This document shows positions 1 through 7,422 of a stretch of DNA of 20,625 nucleotides, piece by piece. Source of the DNA: a virus; the IMG/VR virus record IMGVR_UViG_3300042298_002849, positions 1 to 20,625 of that record; one strand, written 5' to 3'. A program made the position numbers and the translations under genes. A model generated the notes under the pieces. The model was not told the DNA's origin, did not search any database, and worked only from the letters and a program-made list of their open reading frames with translations. Every line of letters starts with the position of its first letter. Within the stretch, counting starts at the first letter, position 1.

Positions 1-8
1 GGGAACAT
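1..8 (-). CDS. Start of a gene cut by the window edge, probably major capsid protein
   Basis: An ATG on the minus strand (bases 8-6) opens a frame that leaves the window after eight bases. It lies 50 bases downstream of the scaffold-like gene and has the same 11-base palindromic element just upstream (11-21) as the scaffold gene. In many phages the major capsid gene follows the scaffold gene directly, so that is the likeliest identity. This is inference from gene order only; the protein itself cannot be seen. Confidence 0.35.
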
Positions 9-10
9 GC

Positions 11-41
11 GGCCGCAGGCCAAGATGGGCAGCCGCAGGCT
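11..41 (-). repeat. Palindromic elements ahead of the probable capsid gene
   Basis: Two short palindromes of the form RGCC-GCA-GGCY lie at 11-21 and 31-41, two bases and 22 bases upstream of the ATG at 8. The same form occurs at 746-756 (six bases upstream of the scaffold start) and at 704-714 (inside the scaffold N-terminus). Each could fold into a small hairpin next to the start codon. A role in tuning or coupling translation of the two head genes is a guess. Confidence 0.4.
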
Positions 42-58
42 CACCCTTTAGCGATAGG

Positions 59-739
59 TTACCGCTTCGCTGCAGATTTCAACTGATCGTAGAGCGCCCG
101 ATTGGTGCGGAACAGTCGGCCTTGCTCAGTGAGGCTGAATGTTTCCTTGTCGAATGGGTTCACGGTGCCGGCCGGGATTCCAGAGGGAGCGCTGCCGCCA
201 CCACCGACCGGGGCACCACTACCGCGAGGGGCTGGAGCCTTGAGCATCCATGCCGGGAGGTTCGACTGTGCCCAGTCCTTCACTGGGGTCCGCTGGAGGC
301 CATCAACGACGACGACGGACCCATCGGGGTCGCGCTCGATTCGATCCGCCGGCAGCTTGAGCTTTAGGACGGCATCAGGGTCGTGGACCAGCTCGGAGAG
401 TGCCGACACCGCAGGCGAGACAAGCTCCAGTTCTCGGACGCGGGCCTGTAGGCGCTCAGCCTCAGCTTTCAGGGCTGCCGTGTCGCGGTCGTACTGCTCC
501 TGGAGCTGCCGCTTGGCCTCCTCATACTGGCCGGCACTCTCCAGCTTCTGCTGCTCGTGTTCCTGCCGGAACCGGATCAGTTCTTGCACATCGACACCAT
601 CCGGGACGGCATCGGCTTTGCGCTTGGCTTGCCGTAGCTCACCAATCAGCTCTCGGTTTTTCTCGGTCAGCTTGGCGATGGAGTCTTGCAGGTTCGCATC
701 ATCAGCCGCAGGCTGCTGATCGTTGGGTTGGTCAGACAT
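59..739 (-). CDS. Phage capsid scaffolding-like protein
   Basis: A 226-residue protein with the build of a phage head scaffold. It has an acidic, Gln/Asp-rich N-terminus, then a long charged helical region (roughly residues 18-110) rich in Glu, Gln, Lys and Arg that should form a coiled coil, then a Gly/Ser/Pro-rich linker (about 170-195). It closes with a conserved-looking C-terminal block beginning NPFDKETFSLTEQGR and ending in basic residues. Scaffolds of this class direct capsid protein assembly inside the procapsid and leave before or during packaging. The start at 739 (MSDQPND) is preferred over an in-frame upstream start at 781, because the extra 14 residues are Gly/Pro/Trp-rich and unlike the rest. 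The gene sits downstream of portal and terminase genes and just before the probable capsid gene. No Shine-Dalgarno is visible. Its identity as a scaffold is likely but rests on architecture and context. Confidence 0.75.
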   Translation of the reverse strand: MSDQPNDQQPAADDANLQDSIAKLTEKNRELIGELRQAKRKADAVPDGVDVQELIRFRQEHEQQKLESAGQYEEAKRQLQEQYDRDTAALKAEAERLQARVRELELVSPAVSALSELVHDPDAVLKLKLPADRIERDPDGSVVVVDGLQRTPVKDWAQSNLPAWMLKAPAPRGSGAPVGGGGSAPSGIPAGTVNPFDKETFSLTEQGRLFRTNRALYDQLKSAAKR

Positions 740-745
740 GGATGA

Positions 746-756
746 GGCCGCAGGCC
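746..756 (-). repeat. Palindromic element ahead of scaffold gene
   Basis: GGCCGCAGGCC, identical to bases 11-21, sits six bases upstream of the scaffold start codon at 739. It could form a four-base-pair stem close to the ribosome entry site. The scaffold gene also carries a relative (AGCCGCAGGCT) at 704-714, just inside the coding region. The function is unknown. Confidence 0.4.
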
Positions 757-788
757 AGGGACGGCCTAGCTTGCCGCACAAAGCGAAA

Positions 789-816
789 GACCCCCCGGAT
801 TGCCGTCCGGAGGGTC
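789..816 (-). terminator. Hairpin 3 upstream of scaffold gene
   Basis: An 11-bp stem with one mismatch (789-799 pairing with 806-816) and a 6-base loop. On the minus strand it is followed by only a short broken T-stretch (788-786), so it may be a weak attenuator or an RNA-processing or stability hairpin rather than a full terminator. Confidence 0.45.
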
Positions 817-835
817 TGAGGTGCGAAAAAGTAAC

Positions 836-856
836 GACAGGGTGGAAGACCCTGTC
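836..856 (-). terminator. Hairpin 2 upstream of scaffold gene
   Basis: A perfect 8-bp stem (GACAGGGT at 836-843 pairing with 849-856) with a 5-base loop. On the minus strand it is followed after five bases by a run of five T (complement of 826-830). It could be an attenuator or processing site. It is the middle of three consecutive hairpins within 113 bases. Confidence 0.5.
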
Positions 857-867
857 CCACTATAGCC

Positions 868-901
868 ATAAAAAACCCCCAGAGTTACCAGCTCCGGGGG
901 T
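868..901 (-). terminator. Rho-independent terminator after the portal-side genes
   Basis: On the minus strand, a 10-bp GC-rich stem with one mismatch (875-884 pairing with 892-901) and a 7-base loop runs straight into six T (complement of 870-875). This is a textbook intrinsic terminator. It lies just beyond the stop codon of the small basic gene ending at 937, so it should end or reduce transcription coming from the terminase-portal operon before the scaffold and capsid genes. Confidence 0.8.
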
Positions 902-936
902 CGGTTCACCAATGAATCCACCACGGGCAGTCTAGG

Positions 937-1215
937 TCAGCTCCATTTTCGCTGATCGGCCCACCACGCGGCGCTGAGCTTGCCCTTCGCGATGTTCTTA
1001 GCGTGCCGGGCCTTGAACGCTGCCCGTCGGGCCTTGGCCGCCTTGCTCTCCCCTTCCCGTGGTGGGCTGCCGCTGACACCCTGCTGCCCGAACCGGATCA
1101 GCTTGATGGTGCTGCCCTCCTTGGCCAACACCACATGGCTCTTGGTCGGGTGGTTCGGCGTCCGCTTGGGCTTGTTGTAGCCCTCAAACGTCTCGCCGCG
1201 GTACTCAATGCTCAT
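937..1215 (-). CDS. Small basic conserved phage protein
   Basis: A 92-residue, strongly basic protein. The N-terminal half has the string NKPKRTPNHPTKSH followed by a predicted beta-rich patch (HVVLAKEGSTIKLIRFGQQG). The C-terminal half is a Lys/Arg/Ala helix with KARHAKNIAKGKLSAAWWA, ending in Trp residues. I recall this arrangement from a widespread uncharacterised phage family found near portal and capsid genes, but I cannot attach a function. The basic character suggests nucleic-acid binding or a minor virion component (inference). Its start overlaps the stop of the preceding 1212-1394 gene by four bases, so the two are translationally coupled. The terminator at 868-901 follows it. Confidence 0.7.
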   Translation of the reverse strand: MSIEYRGETFEGYNKPKRTPNHPTKSHVVLAKEGSTIKLIRFGQQGVSGSPPREGESKAAKARRAAFKARHAKNIAKGKLSAAWWADQRKWS

Positions 1216-1394
1216 TTGCGACCCCTTGGCTTCCGGGTCTTGCCGGCTTCCGACAGGGCAATGGCGATGGCCTGTTTACGGCTTTTCACCTTCGGGTTAG
1301 CCTTGCCCGTGCCGCCAGACCGGAGCGTGCCAGCCTTGTACTCGCGCATGACCTTCGTGACCTTCTGCTGGGCCTTGCTCGGCTTCTTGGCCAT
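1212..1394 (-). CDS. Small basic DUF6496-like protein
   Basis: A 60-residue, very Lys/Arg-rich protein. The core (KVTKVMREYKAGTLRSG, then SRKQAIAIALSEAG) matches my memory of the DUF6496 family, which are small basic proteins common in phages and bacteria and of unknown function. The start at 1394 (MAKKPSK) fits the family better than an upstream in-frame start at 1409, which would add the hydrophobic leader MVVCV. The stop overlaps the start of the downstream gene (ATGA). Placed between portal and scaffold genes, it is likely made with the head proteins. The family assignment is from memory. Confidence 0.7.
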   Translation of the reverse strand: MAKKPSKAQQKVTKVMREYKAGTLRSGGTGKANPKVKSRKQAIAIALSEAGKTRKPRGRK

Positions 1395-1506
1395 CACGCA
1401 CACCACCAACAGGCTAGTTTTCCAGCCTCAGCACGGATTGGCCGATCGCTTCGATGACTTGCCGGCAATCGTTGAGGTGGGGAAGTAAGGCACCTTCTTC
1501 GGCTTC

Positions 1507-3024
1507 TTAGGTGTCATCTTCTTCGCCGGGGCCTTCGGTTTCTTCGCTGCCATTCTCATCCACTACAGGCCCTCTGAGGTTACCTGCTATCCGATCCAAC
1601 GCCTGTCCCTGCAGCTGCCTCGTGGCTTCGATCTCGGCATCAACGTCGAAATCATCGACGAACACATTCCCGGCCGCCAGCTGGATCAGCAGCGTCTCCT
1701 GGGTGATCTTGCCGGCCTGTTCCAGCTTGAACAGGGCCTCGATCTCGCCCGGTTGCAGCCGTGCCGACACAAAATCCCGGTCGACCATAGAACTCCCACC
1801 GTCCTGGCCCAGGTAGAGGCCATGGAGGCGTAGGCAGTTGTCGATCAGGTCCTGCAGCGACTGCGCCACCCTCATCAATGGCGCATCCCCTTGGCTCCGG
1901 TCGATCGCCTTGGCCACGCCTGATTCCTGGAAGCCCTGCTGACCCAGGATCGCGGCGACACCTAGCTGGTTGATCTGCCGTTCGATCTCCTCTAGGTGCT
2001 TGAACTGGTACTGGTAGCTGTTGCCTGCGGGTTCGACGTACTCCAGCCGTGCATCAACAGGCAGCACCGTGGCCGATTCCGGGCCGCCTTCGATCTCCTC
2101 CACTGATGCCGGCACGCCATAACCCACGAGGCGCGGCACCGCGGCTAGGTGGAGCTGGTTCGATAGGTCGCTGCTGCGCTGGTATGCCTGCAGGTTGAGC
2201 CATGCGATCTCCTCTAGTGCCGGCTGGGACTGGTAGAGGCCAGTGCGGCGGGCATAACCGACCGCGAATGGGATCTCATCCAGTGTTGTGGTGCCGTCGG
2301 CCACAAGATCGAACGAGGTGCCCTTGCTCGATTGCTTCCGGTACACCCGCCACCGTCCGGGCTCGAGGACGCGGACCTGATCGACGATCTCCTCGCCGAA
2401 CTCGCCATAGGGCACCGTCAGGCGCTCGAATAGCCGGAGCTGCGTGAGCCGTTGCGTGCCGCCGATGGTCTCATGGCGCCATCCAATGATGTCGCGAGGG
2501 CTGTAGGCGACCCAGTAGGGCCGACGATCACCTGCCGGTCGAGGCTGGCCGCCAGCAGTTGCCAGGTCAGCCTCATCGGTCGGGAAGTCGACCAGTACCC
2601 CGACGTGGCCATAACGCAGCATCGTGACCGCGAGCTGACCGGCGAAGACCTGCAGGTCATTGCCTTGCGAGTCAACGTCGTAGAGGTGTCGAAGCATGAC
2701 ATCCGGCGTACCGTCGAGCCTGATCTCCTTCCGCACCAGCATCCCTGATAGGCGCTGCTCCATCCCGTCGTAATAGGGCGGCAGGACGGAGAGCGATAGG
2801 CGCCGCTGGTAGGCCTCGGCTGATTCCTTCTCCTCTGCGGGCAGGTACTCGATGCCAGTGGCGCGAATGGCGAGGGTGCCACCGACGAGGGTTTCAGGCA
2901 ACCGCCAGCGTGGCTCCATCTGTTGCCATGCGATGCAGGGCTGCTCAACGTTGAGCTGGTTGGTCCCCTGCGTCTGCAGCAGGGGACCGGAGATGGTGCC
3001 GCGAGGCGGAAGGTACTGGGCCAT
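1507..3024 (-). CDS. Phage portal protein, DUF4055-like
   Basis: A 505-residue protein resembling the DUF4055 family of phage portal proteins, the dodecameric ring at the head vertex through which DNA is packaged and ejected. The N-terminal region has the family-like pattern around residues 38-100: MEPRWRLPETLVGGT, YLPAEEKESAEAYQRRL, then PPYYDGMEQRLSGMLVRKEI. The middle holds beta-rich segments (YWVAYSPRDIIGWRHE), and the helical stem and crown end in an acidic, disordered tail (EETEGPGEEDDT). The length is normal for a portal. It lies 16 bases downstream of the methyltransferase stop on the same transcript as terminase, which supports the assignment. No Shine-Dalgarno is visible before the ATG at 3024. 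Confidence 0.85.
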   Translation of the reverse strand: MAQYLPPRGTISGPLLQTQGTNQLNVEQPCIAWQQMEPRWRLPETLVGGTLAIRATGIEYLPAEEKESAEAYQRRLSLSVLPPYYDGMEQRLSGMLVRKEIRLDGTPDVMLRHLYDVDSQGNDLQVFAGQLAVTMLRYGHVGVLVDFPTDEADLATAGGQPRPAGDRRPYWVAYSPRDIIGWRHETIGGTQRLTQLRLFERLTVPYGEFGEEIVDQVRVLEPGRWRVYRKQSSKGTSFDLVADGTTTLDEIPFAVGYARRTGLYQSQPALEEIAWLNLQAYQRSSDLSNQLHLAAVPRLVGYGVPASVEEIEGGPESATVLPVDARLEYVEPAGNSYQYQFKHLEEIERQINQLGVAAILGQQGFQESGVAKAIDRSQGDAPLMRVAQSLQDLIDNCLRLHGLYLGQDGGSSMVDRDFVSARLQPGEIEALFKLEQAGKITQETLLIQLAAGNVFVDDFDVDAEIEATRQLQGQALDRIAGNLRGPVVDENGSEETEGPGEEDDT

Positions 3025-3040
3025 GGCCTAGGTTGCCGGG

Positions 3041-3928
3041 CTACGCCGTCTCAACACCCTCGATGACCGGCTGGCCAGCCGCCGACTCCAGGAAACGGGC
3101 CGCCTGCCTGGCATATTCCGGTTTCAGCTCGACACCGATGTACCGACGGCCCATTTTCACCGCCTGATAGCCGGTGCTGCCGATGCCGTTGAACGGATCA
3201 AGCACCAGATCGCCGGGGTTGCTGTAGAGGGTCAGGCATCGCTCAATCAGGTCCAGCGGCATAGGGCAGATGTGCTTTTCATCTTTGTCGGCCTTGAATC
3301 TTGAGTTGAGCACCTTGGTTTGCATGGTGTCCATCCAAACGGGCGACGCCCATTGCTGCCACTGATCAAGACTGAACTCTTCACGTGTGTGCGTGACAGG
3401 CTCCCCGACATTCTTGCCCTTGCTCTCCTTGCGCATCACGAGAATGTACTCCGGCATCCCCATGGCACTGACTCGACTGTTTTCTCTGATGTTTTTGTAG
3501 AGCAATCGTTCGTGCTTGGTTTTCTGCATCTCGCGGACAGGGTCGCGCCAGATCGTGACCCTTGCTCTAAGGCAGAAACCTGCCTGCCGATAGTTAGCGC
3601 TTGCGGCATCACTGAACGGGAATAGACCGCCTTCGCCGGTCTCGCTACTGTTCTGATAAAAGACAGTGTCTTTGACGTGATCGCAGATCACAGTACCCGG
3701 CTTCATGACCCGGAACAGCTCCCGCGCCATGTAGGCATGATGCTGCAGGAACTCGTCATGCGATGCGCTATTGCCCATGTCGCGCTCGGAGTCGGAGTAG
3801 ATGTAGAGCGACGAAAACGGCGAGCTAAACACTGAGCAGTCAACACTATCATCAGGCAGCCCCATAAGCAGCTCAACACAGTCAGCGTTGTAGACGGCCC
3901 AGTTATGGCCTTGATAGTCTGGTTTCAT
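3041..3928 (-). CDS. Site-specific DNA methyltransferase (N4/N6 amino type)
   Basis: A 295-residue DNA methyltransferase that would use S-adenosylmethionine to methylate adenine-N6 or cytosine-N4. The catalytic motif IV region is at residues 35-38, where the usual (D/N/S)PP(Y/F) appears as SSPF. The AdoMet-binding motif I is near the C-terminus (DPFNGIGSTG, residues 244-253), followed by GRRYIGVELKPEYA. Motif IV before motif I is the beta-type order. There is no restriction endonuclease next to it, so it probably protects phage DNA or modifies host sites. It overlaps the upstream SNF2-like helicase by four bases (ATGA), which implies coupled translation and perhaps joint action. Insertion of this pair between terminase and portal is unusual for a packaging cluster. 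Confidence 0.88.
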   Translation of the reverse strand: MKPDYQGHNWAVYNADCVELLMGLPDDSVDCSVFSSPFSSLYIYSDSERDMGNSASHDEFLQHHAYMARELFRVMKPGTVICDHVKDTVFYQNSSETGEGGLFPFSDAASANYRQAGFCLRARVTIWRDPVREMQKTKHERLLYKNIRENSRVSAMGMPEYILVMRKESKGKNVGEPVTHTREEFSLDQWQQWASPVWMDTMQTKVLNSRFKADKDEKHICPMPLDLIERCLTLYSNPGDLVLDPFNGIGSTGYQAVKMGRRYIGVELKPEYARQAARFLESAAGQPVIEGVETA

Positions 3929-5313
3929 TGGTGAAAGAAATCGGGAAGGGTAACTGTGGGCGCCTTTTCATAGGCACGACGCAAGATCGCGCTTTGCTGC
4001 ATGGACAGCATCGAGCGCGTCATCGCCTGTTTCATCCTCGCATGGTCAGCGGCCTTGCGCTGGACGTTGTTCCAGATCGTTGATTCAGTGTCACTGATCA
4101 CAACATGGCAGGTGACGGGATTTGTCTGCCCGAACCGCCACGCCCGGCGCACGGCCTGGTAGTGCTGCTCATAGCTGTGGCTGATACTGGCGAACACGAC
4201 GGTATTGGCGTGCTGCCAGTTGAGGCCAAGGCCTGCGAGCTTCGGTTTCGATACGATCACCCGCCGTTGGCCAAAAGTGAAGCTATCCAAGGCGGCGACC
4301 TTCTCCTCAATGCTCATTGAGCCGTAGACTTCAACGGCATCAGGAATTGAATCAGCCAGCGCCGAGGATTCATCGTTGGTCTCGCACCAGACGATCACCG
4401 GCCCATCTGCCGCGTTGGCGATATCGGCGGCCCTTGCCACACGATCGGCCATCGTCAGGCGTTTCTCTCGGTGAATGGTGGTGGCGCTGCCGTCCGGGAT
4501 CCTGAACAGCATCCCTTCTGGAACGTCCTGCGTGATGTCGGCAGAGATGGAATGGATCTCGTAAGACAGCGGCGGCAGGACGAATCCTTCGTCATCACCC
4601 CCAAGGTCTGACGGCAATGCCGCAGCCCTTGACCAGCTGGCTACCCATGCCCAGAAGGACTCCTGCGCATGACCCTTGAGCCTATATCCGCCCATGGTCG
4701 TTTGATCCGAGATAAACCATCGGGACAGCATTTCAGGGCCAGGCATGATGCCAAGGAACTCTGCATGCTGGCCGATCTCCATGTGATCATTCGGCGCCGG
4801 TGTGGCCGTTGCCGCGAGTCTGTATGGTGTCTGGCTGAATGCGTCGCATAGCATCCGTTTCGTCGGGCCAGTGAAGCTCTTTAGGATGCTGGATTCGTCA
4901 AGCACGACACCGCCAAAGGTTGACTGGTCAAGCTTTGGCAGCCGTTCGTAATTGGCAATGTTGACGCCAGGGCCGACGTCGGACTGCTCGCGCACGATAC
5001 GCGATTCGACGCCGGCCGATTCGCATTCGCGCATCATCTGACGCGCAACGGCAAGTGGAGTCAAGATTAATGACGGCTTGCCGCTGGCGATGCTGAACTC
5101 TGCAGCTGCAGCAGCCTCAACGCGAGACTTGCCAAGGCCAGTGTCCAGGAATGCGGCAGATCGACCCTTTTCGCACGCGAATTCAAGGGTTGCGCGTTGA
5201 TGCGGGAACAGATTGGACCAGTCCATAGATGGGCTGAATCCATGGGACGATGCTGCGGTGCCTTTGCTGGCGATGAATTGGCGGTAGGCGGTGATCTGGT
5301 CGGTGGTGGCCAT
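3925..5313 (-). CDS. SNF2-like DEAD/DEAH-family helicase
   Basis: A 462-residue superfamily 2 ATPase. Visible motifs are a Q/I region at DWSNLFPHQRATLEF (31-45), Walker A DTGLGKS (57-63), a Walker B variant LDESS (138-142) in place of DEAH, and motif III TATPAPND (169-176). The C-terminal motif VI, QAVRRAWRFGQTNPV, is typical of SNF2 translocases. It likely moves along double-stranded DNA. It is paired by a four-base overlap with the downstream methyltransferase, a partnership seen in other phages. The start at 5313 is preceded by a CCACCACCCACC leader rather than a Shine-Dalgarno, as at several other genes here. The role could be DNA remodelling in replication, modification or defence evasion. 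Confidence 0.87.
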   Translation of the reverse strand: MATTDQITAYRQFIASKGTAASSHGFSPSMDWSNLFPHQRATLEFACEKGRSAAFLDTGLGKSRVEAAAAAEFSIASGKPSLILTPLAVARQMMRECESAGVESRIVREQSDVGPGVNIANYERLPKLDQSTFGGVVLDESSILKSFTGPTKRMLCDAFSQTPYRLAATATPAPNDHMEIGQHAEFLGIMPGPEMLSRWFISDQTTMGGYRLKGHAQESFWAWVASWSRAAALPSDLGGDDEGFVLPPLSYEIHSISADITQDVPEGMLFRIPDGSATTIHREKRLTMADRVARAADIANAADGPVIVWCETNDESSALADSIPDAVEVYGSMSIEEKVAALDSFTFGQRRVIVSKPKLAGLGLNWQHANTVVFASISHSYEQHYQAVRRAWRFGQTNPVTCHVVISDTESTIWNNVQRKAADHARMKQAMTRSMLSMQQSAILRRAYEKAPTVTLPDFFHQ

Positions 5314-5351
5314 GGTGGGTGGTGGTACGTTGTCACTCTAAGGCATACGGT

Positions 5352-5495
5352 TCATTTGCGCCGCTGCTGGAGGGCGGCCAAGTCCAGCGCAGCACGCCAC
5401 GACTCATAGTCGCCGTAGCGGCTGCTCGGGCTCCACGGTTGCCGCCAACGCTTCAAGGCGCAGTCGGCGACGTTGTCCCAGTCGAGGGGGGTCAT
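5352..5495 (-). CDS. Small hypothetical protein
   Basis: A 47-residue protein (MTPLDWDNVADCAL to ALQQRRK) rich in Trp and Ala, with a basic end. The start at 5495 overlaps the stop of the upstream small membrane protein by four bases (ATGA), which supports translation; a longer in-frame version from 5603 would overlap that gene extensively and is less likely. No family recognised. It lies between the terminase-side small genes and the SNF2-like helicase, 38 bases before the latter. Confidence 0.55.
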   Translation of the reverse strand: MTPLDWDNVADCALKRWRQPWSPSSRYGDYESWRAALDLAALQQRRK

Positions 5496-5665
5496 GCTGC
5501 CCTCCGGCGACGGCGCACCCAGCGGGTCAGGCGCACGGCGACCACCAGCGGCCACAGGGCCCCAGCGATCAGTGCCGCGGTCCATTCGGCAGGCTCGCGG
5601 CATTCGTGAGGCCGCACAACGGCCATGGCGGTGAAGGCTGCCGCCCAGCAGTAGATCTCAATCAT
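5492..5665 (-). CDS. Small two-segment membrane protein
   Basis: A 57-residue protein with two hydrophobic stretches (about residues 3-17 and 29-44), a short loop with His/Cys/Glu between them, and an Arg-rich tail (about 45-55). The positive tail suggests it faces the cytoplasm. Size and topology would be compatible with a small holin-like or other phage membrane protein, but there is no lysin nearby and no specific family is recognised. The start at 5665 overlaps the stop of the upstream 117-residue gene by eight bases, and its stop overlaps the next start by four. Confidence 0.55.
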   Translation of the reverse strand: MIEIYCWAAAFTAMAVVRPHECREPAEWTAALIAGALWPLVVAVRLTRWVRRRRRAA

Positions 5666-6011
5666 TGGGGGCCTCAGGTTGGGGGATGGAATCGGCTTGC
5701 GTCCAGCCGTGCATCGGCGACCAAGCCCACACAGTGCCGTCGTTACAGGCGGCGCACATGGTGTCAAAGGCGGCGCACATCGCCGTCACCACGCGGGCCG
5801 GGGCCGGCGCAGGCGGCGGGGTGGGCTGGGCGGTTCGGGTGGCTCGGGCGGCAGCGGTGGGGCTCCACCACGGCTGGCCGGGAACGATCACGGTGTAATG
5901 CACATACGGGCCATCTTCGGGTCCGGTGCCTCCCCTGCAGCAGGCTTTCACGTCTCCATCCCCATCAGCATCCGCCGCCGTCGGCAGGCGGTCGGTGATC
6001 CATTCGGCCAT
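5658..6011 (-). CDS. Hypothetical protein with DUF551-like N-terminus
   Basis: A 117-residue protein. It opens with MAEWITDRLPTAADADGDGDV and continues with a beta-strand stretch, YVHYTVIVPGQPWW, then an Ala/Pro-rich linker, then a Cys/Trp-rich end (FDTMCAACNDGTVWAWSP). The WITDRLP opening resembles DUF551-type phage and bacterial proteins; this is a weak resemblance from memory. The start at 6011 was chosen because the longer frame (to 6155) overlaps the terminase end, although the 55-base gap upstream encodes an intriguing in-frame Cys-rich string. Function unknown. Confidence 0.6.
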   Translation of the reverse strand: MAEWITDRLPTAADADGDGDVKACCRGGTGPEDGPYVHYTVIVPGQPWWSPTAAARATRTAQPTPPPAPAPARVVTAMCAAFDTMCAACNDGTVWAWSPMHGWTQADSIPQPEAPND

Positions 6012-6066
6012 AGTGTCATTGGTGAACGCCTCAGCACCATAGCACCGCAGACCCACCCCAGCCCAC

Positions 6067-7422
6067 CTAGTACACCCTTCGCATTCCTCGCACCACACGC
6101 CCCGCACTGCCGCGCTCCACGGCATACCGGCGGTGCACCACATAGCCCAGCGCATCGGCCATATGGTCGTGGCCGGTCTCCTTGTCCGGCACCCCCTTGT
6201 CGTCGTATGCCTGCAGCTCCAGGCTCTCGATCGTCTTTCGGCACCTCGGATGAATCCAGAGGCGGGTCTGGCCGTGGCCGTTCTCTAGCAGTGCCTGCAC
6301 GGCCGCGACGCGGTCCCGGATCGGTGGGTTCGCCGCAGGTGACTGGTTGCTGATCCCGTAGCTCTGCAGGATCGCCACATCCGACCGGCTGGAATTGGTC
6401 GAACGGTTCGCACCCGAGGCGTCAGGATGGCCGAGGATTTGCGCCCGTGGGTAGCGGCTGCGGATCTCCTGCCCCATGGCATCGGTGTCGTGGGCACCGG
6501 CGATCTCATCCCAGACCCACAGCTGCCCCTTACGTTCGACTGCCAGCACGGCGTTGCAGTTGCCGACGTTGAAGTCACAACCCATCAGCAGGGCTTCATC
6601 GTCCAGGTCCGGCTCGTCGAATGCGACGACGTGCAGATCCCGCCGGAACCGGTCGTAGACCATCCCCGCTGTCAAATTTACAAACTCACCGTCGAGGTAG
6701 GCCCGCAGCAGGTTCGGATCGTAGTTGGCCTGGAGACGCTCGATGAAGTCCGGCGGCAGGTGTGGATTGTCGGTCGTGCGCATCCGCACCAGACGACGAT
6801 CCGCCCGGCCGTCTGCCTCATCTGAGGCAAACGTCTTCCACATCCACCGGAAGCCCTCCGGTGTCGAGGCTGCCGCGAACTGCCGGACGTTACCGGCCCT
6901 CAGGCGGCCGAGGATCTTGGGGAATGCCCGCGCTGCAATCGAGGGGGCGACGGTGTCGATCTCATCGGCCAGCACCCACGCGAGGTTTAGGCCAATGATC
7001 CGGGTCCAGTTCTCAAACGACCGGCACAGAATCTTCGTGGCCCCGCCCGGCAACATCAGGACGTATTCCGGCAGAGGTGACGACCGGAAGGTGTAGGGGA
7101 TGCCGTAGGACTCCAGGAAGCTGTCAAACTCCGGCAACCAGATGTCGCGGATCAGCGGCCCTGTGGGCTCCAGGACGGCGCCTTGAAAGCCAGGATTGAT
7201 CATCGCCATGGCAACCGCCTTGGCACATAGCGCATGGGTCTTGCCGGCGCCATAACCAGCGGAACACCCAAGGATCTCGACCTGCGAATCCTGAACGAAG
7301 TCCCGCTGTCGTGGGTGCAGATCGTCGATGATCGCCGCGAGGGTGGCATCAGCATCGAAAAAGGCAGCCTCCTCATCAAATGCGAGGAGACTGCCCGGAT
7401 CTTGACAGTCGAGCAGCCCCAT
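6067..7422 (-). CDS. Terminase large subunit
   Basis: A 451-residue phage packaging motor and nuclease. The ATPase half has Walker A AGYGAGKT (55-62) and Walker B VLADEID (150-156) followed by a coupling-type region around AAASTPEGF (183-191). The nuclease half has the RNase H-like first acidic strand MGCDFNVGN (280-288, Asp283), a second site in HPDASG, and a late Asp in GHDHMADALGYV. It pumps DNA into the procapsid through the portal and cuts the concatemer. The start is preceded by a one-base overlap with the upstream acidic gene (TGATG). A small terminase-like gene lies just upstream and the portal is downstream, the standard order apart from the inserted helicase-methyltransferase block. 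Confidence 0.93.
   Translation of the reverse strand: MGLLDCQDPGSLLAFDEEAAFFDADATLAAIIDDLHPRQRDFVQDSQVEILGCSAGYGAGKTHALCAKAVAMAMINPGFQGAVLEPTGPLIRDIWLPEFDSFLESYGIPYTFRSSPLPEYVLMLPGGATKILCRSFENWTRIIGLNLAWVLADEIDTVAPSIAARAFPKILGRLRAGNVRQFAAASTPEGFRWMWKTFASDEADGRADRRLVRMRTTDNPHLPPDFIERLQANYDPNLLRAYLDGEFVNLTAGMVYDRFRRDLHVVAFDEPDLDDEALLMGCDFNVGNCNAVLAVERKGQLWVWDEIAGAHDTDAMGQEIRSRYPRAQILGHPDASGANRSTNSSRSDVAILQSYGISNQSPAANPPIRDRVAAVQALLENGHGQTRLWIHPRCRKTIESLELQAYDDKGVPDKETGHDHMADALGYVVHRRYAVERGSAGRVVRGMRRVY

Noticed and set aside
850-875. Resemblance of the minus-strand CTATAGTGGGACAGG to a T7-type promoter
   Set aside because: Only a few core bases agree, no phage RNA polymerase gene is seen, and no second copy was noticed in the window.
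3027-3036. CCTAGGTTGC shared with 20616-20625, both upstream of minus-strand genes
   Set aside because: A single shared 10-mer is expected many times by chance in 20 kb, and its distance from the two starts differs.
5492-5665. Calling the small membrane protein a holin
   Set aside because: Two hydrophobic segments and a basic tail are suggestive only; no endolysin is adjacent and it sits within a head operon.
6427-6825. Open frames on the plus strand within the terminase gene
   Set aside because: Fully opposite the terminase large subunit, with no recognisable domains or start signals.
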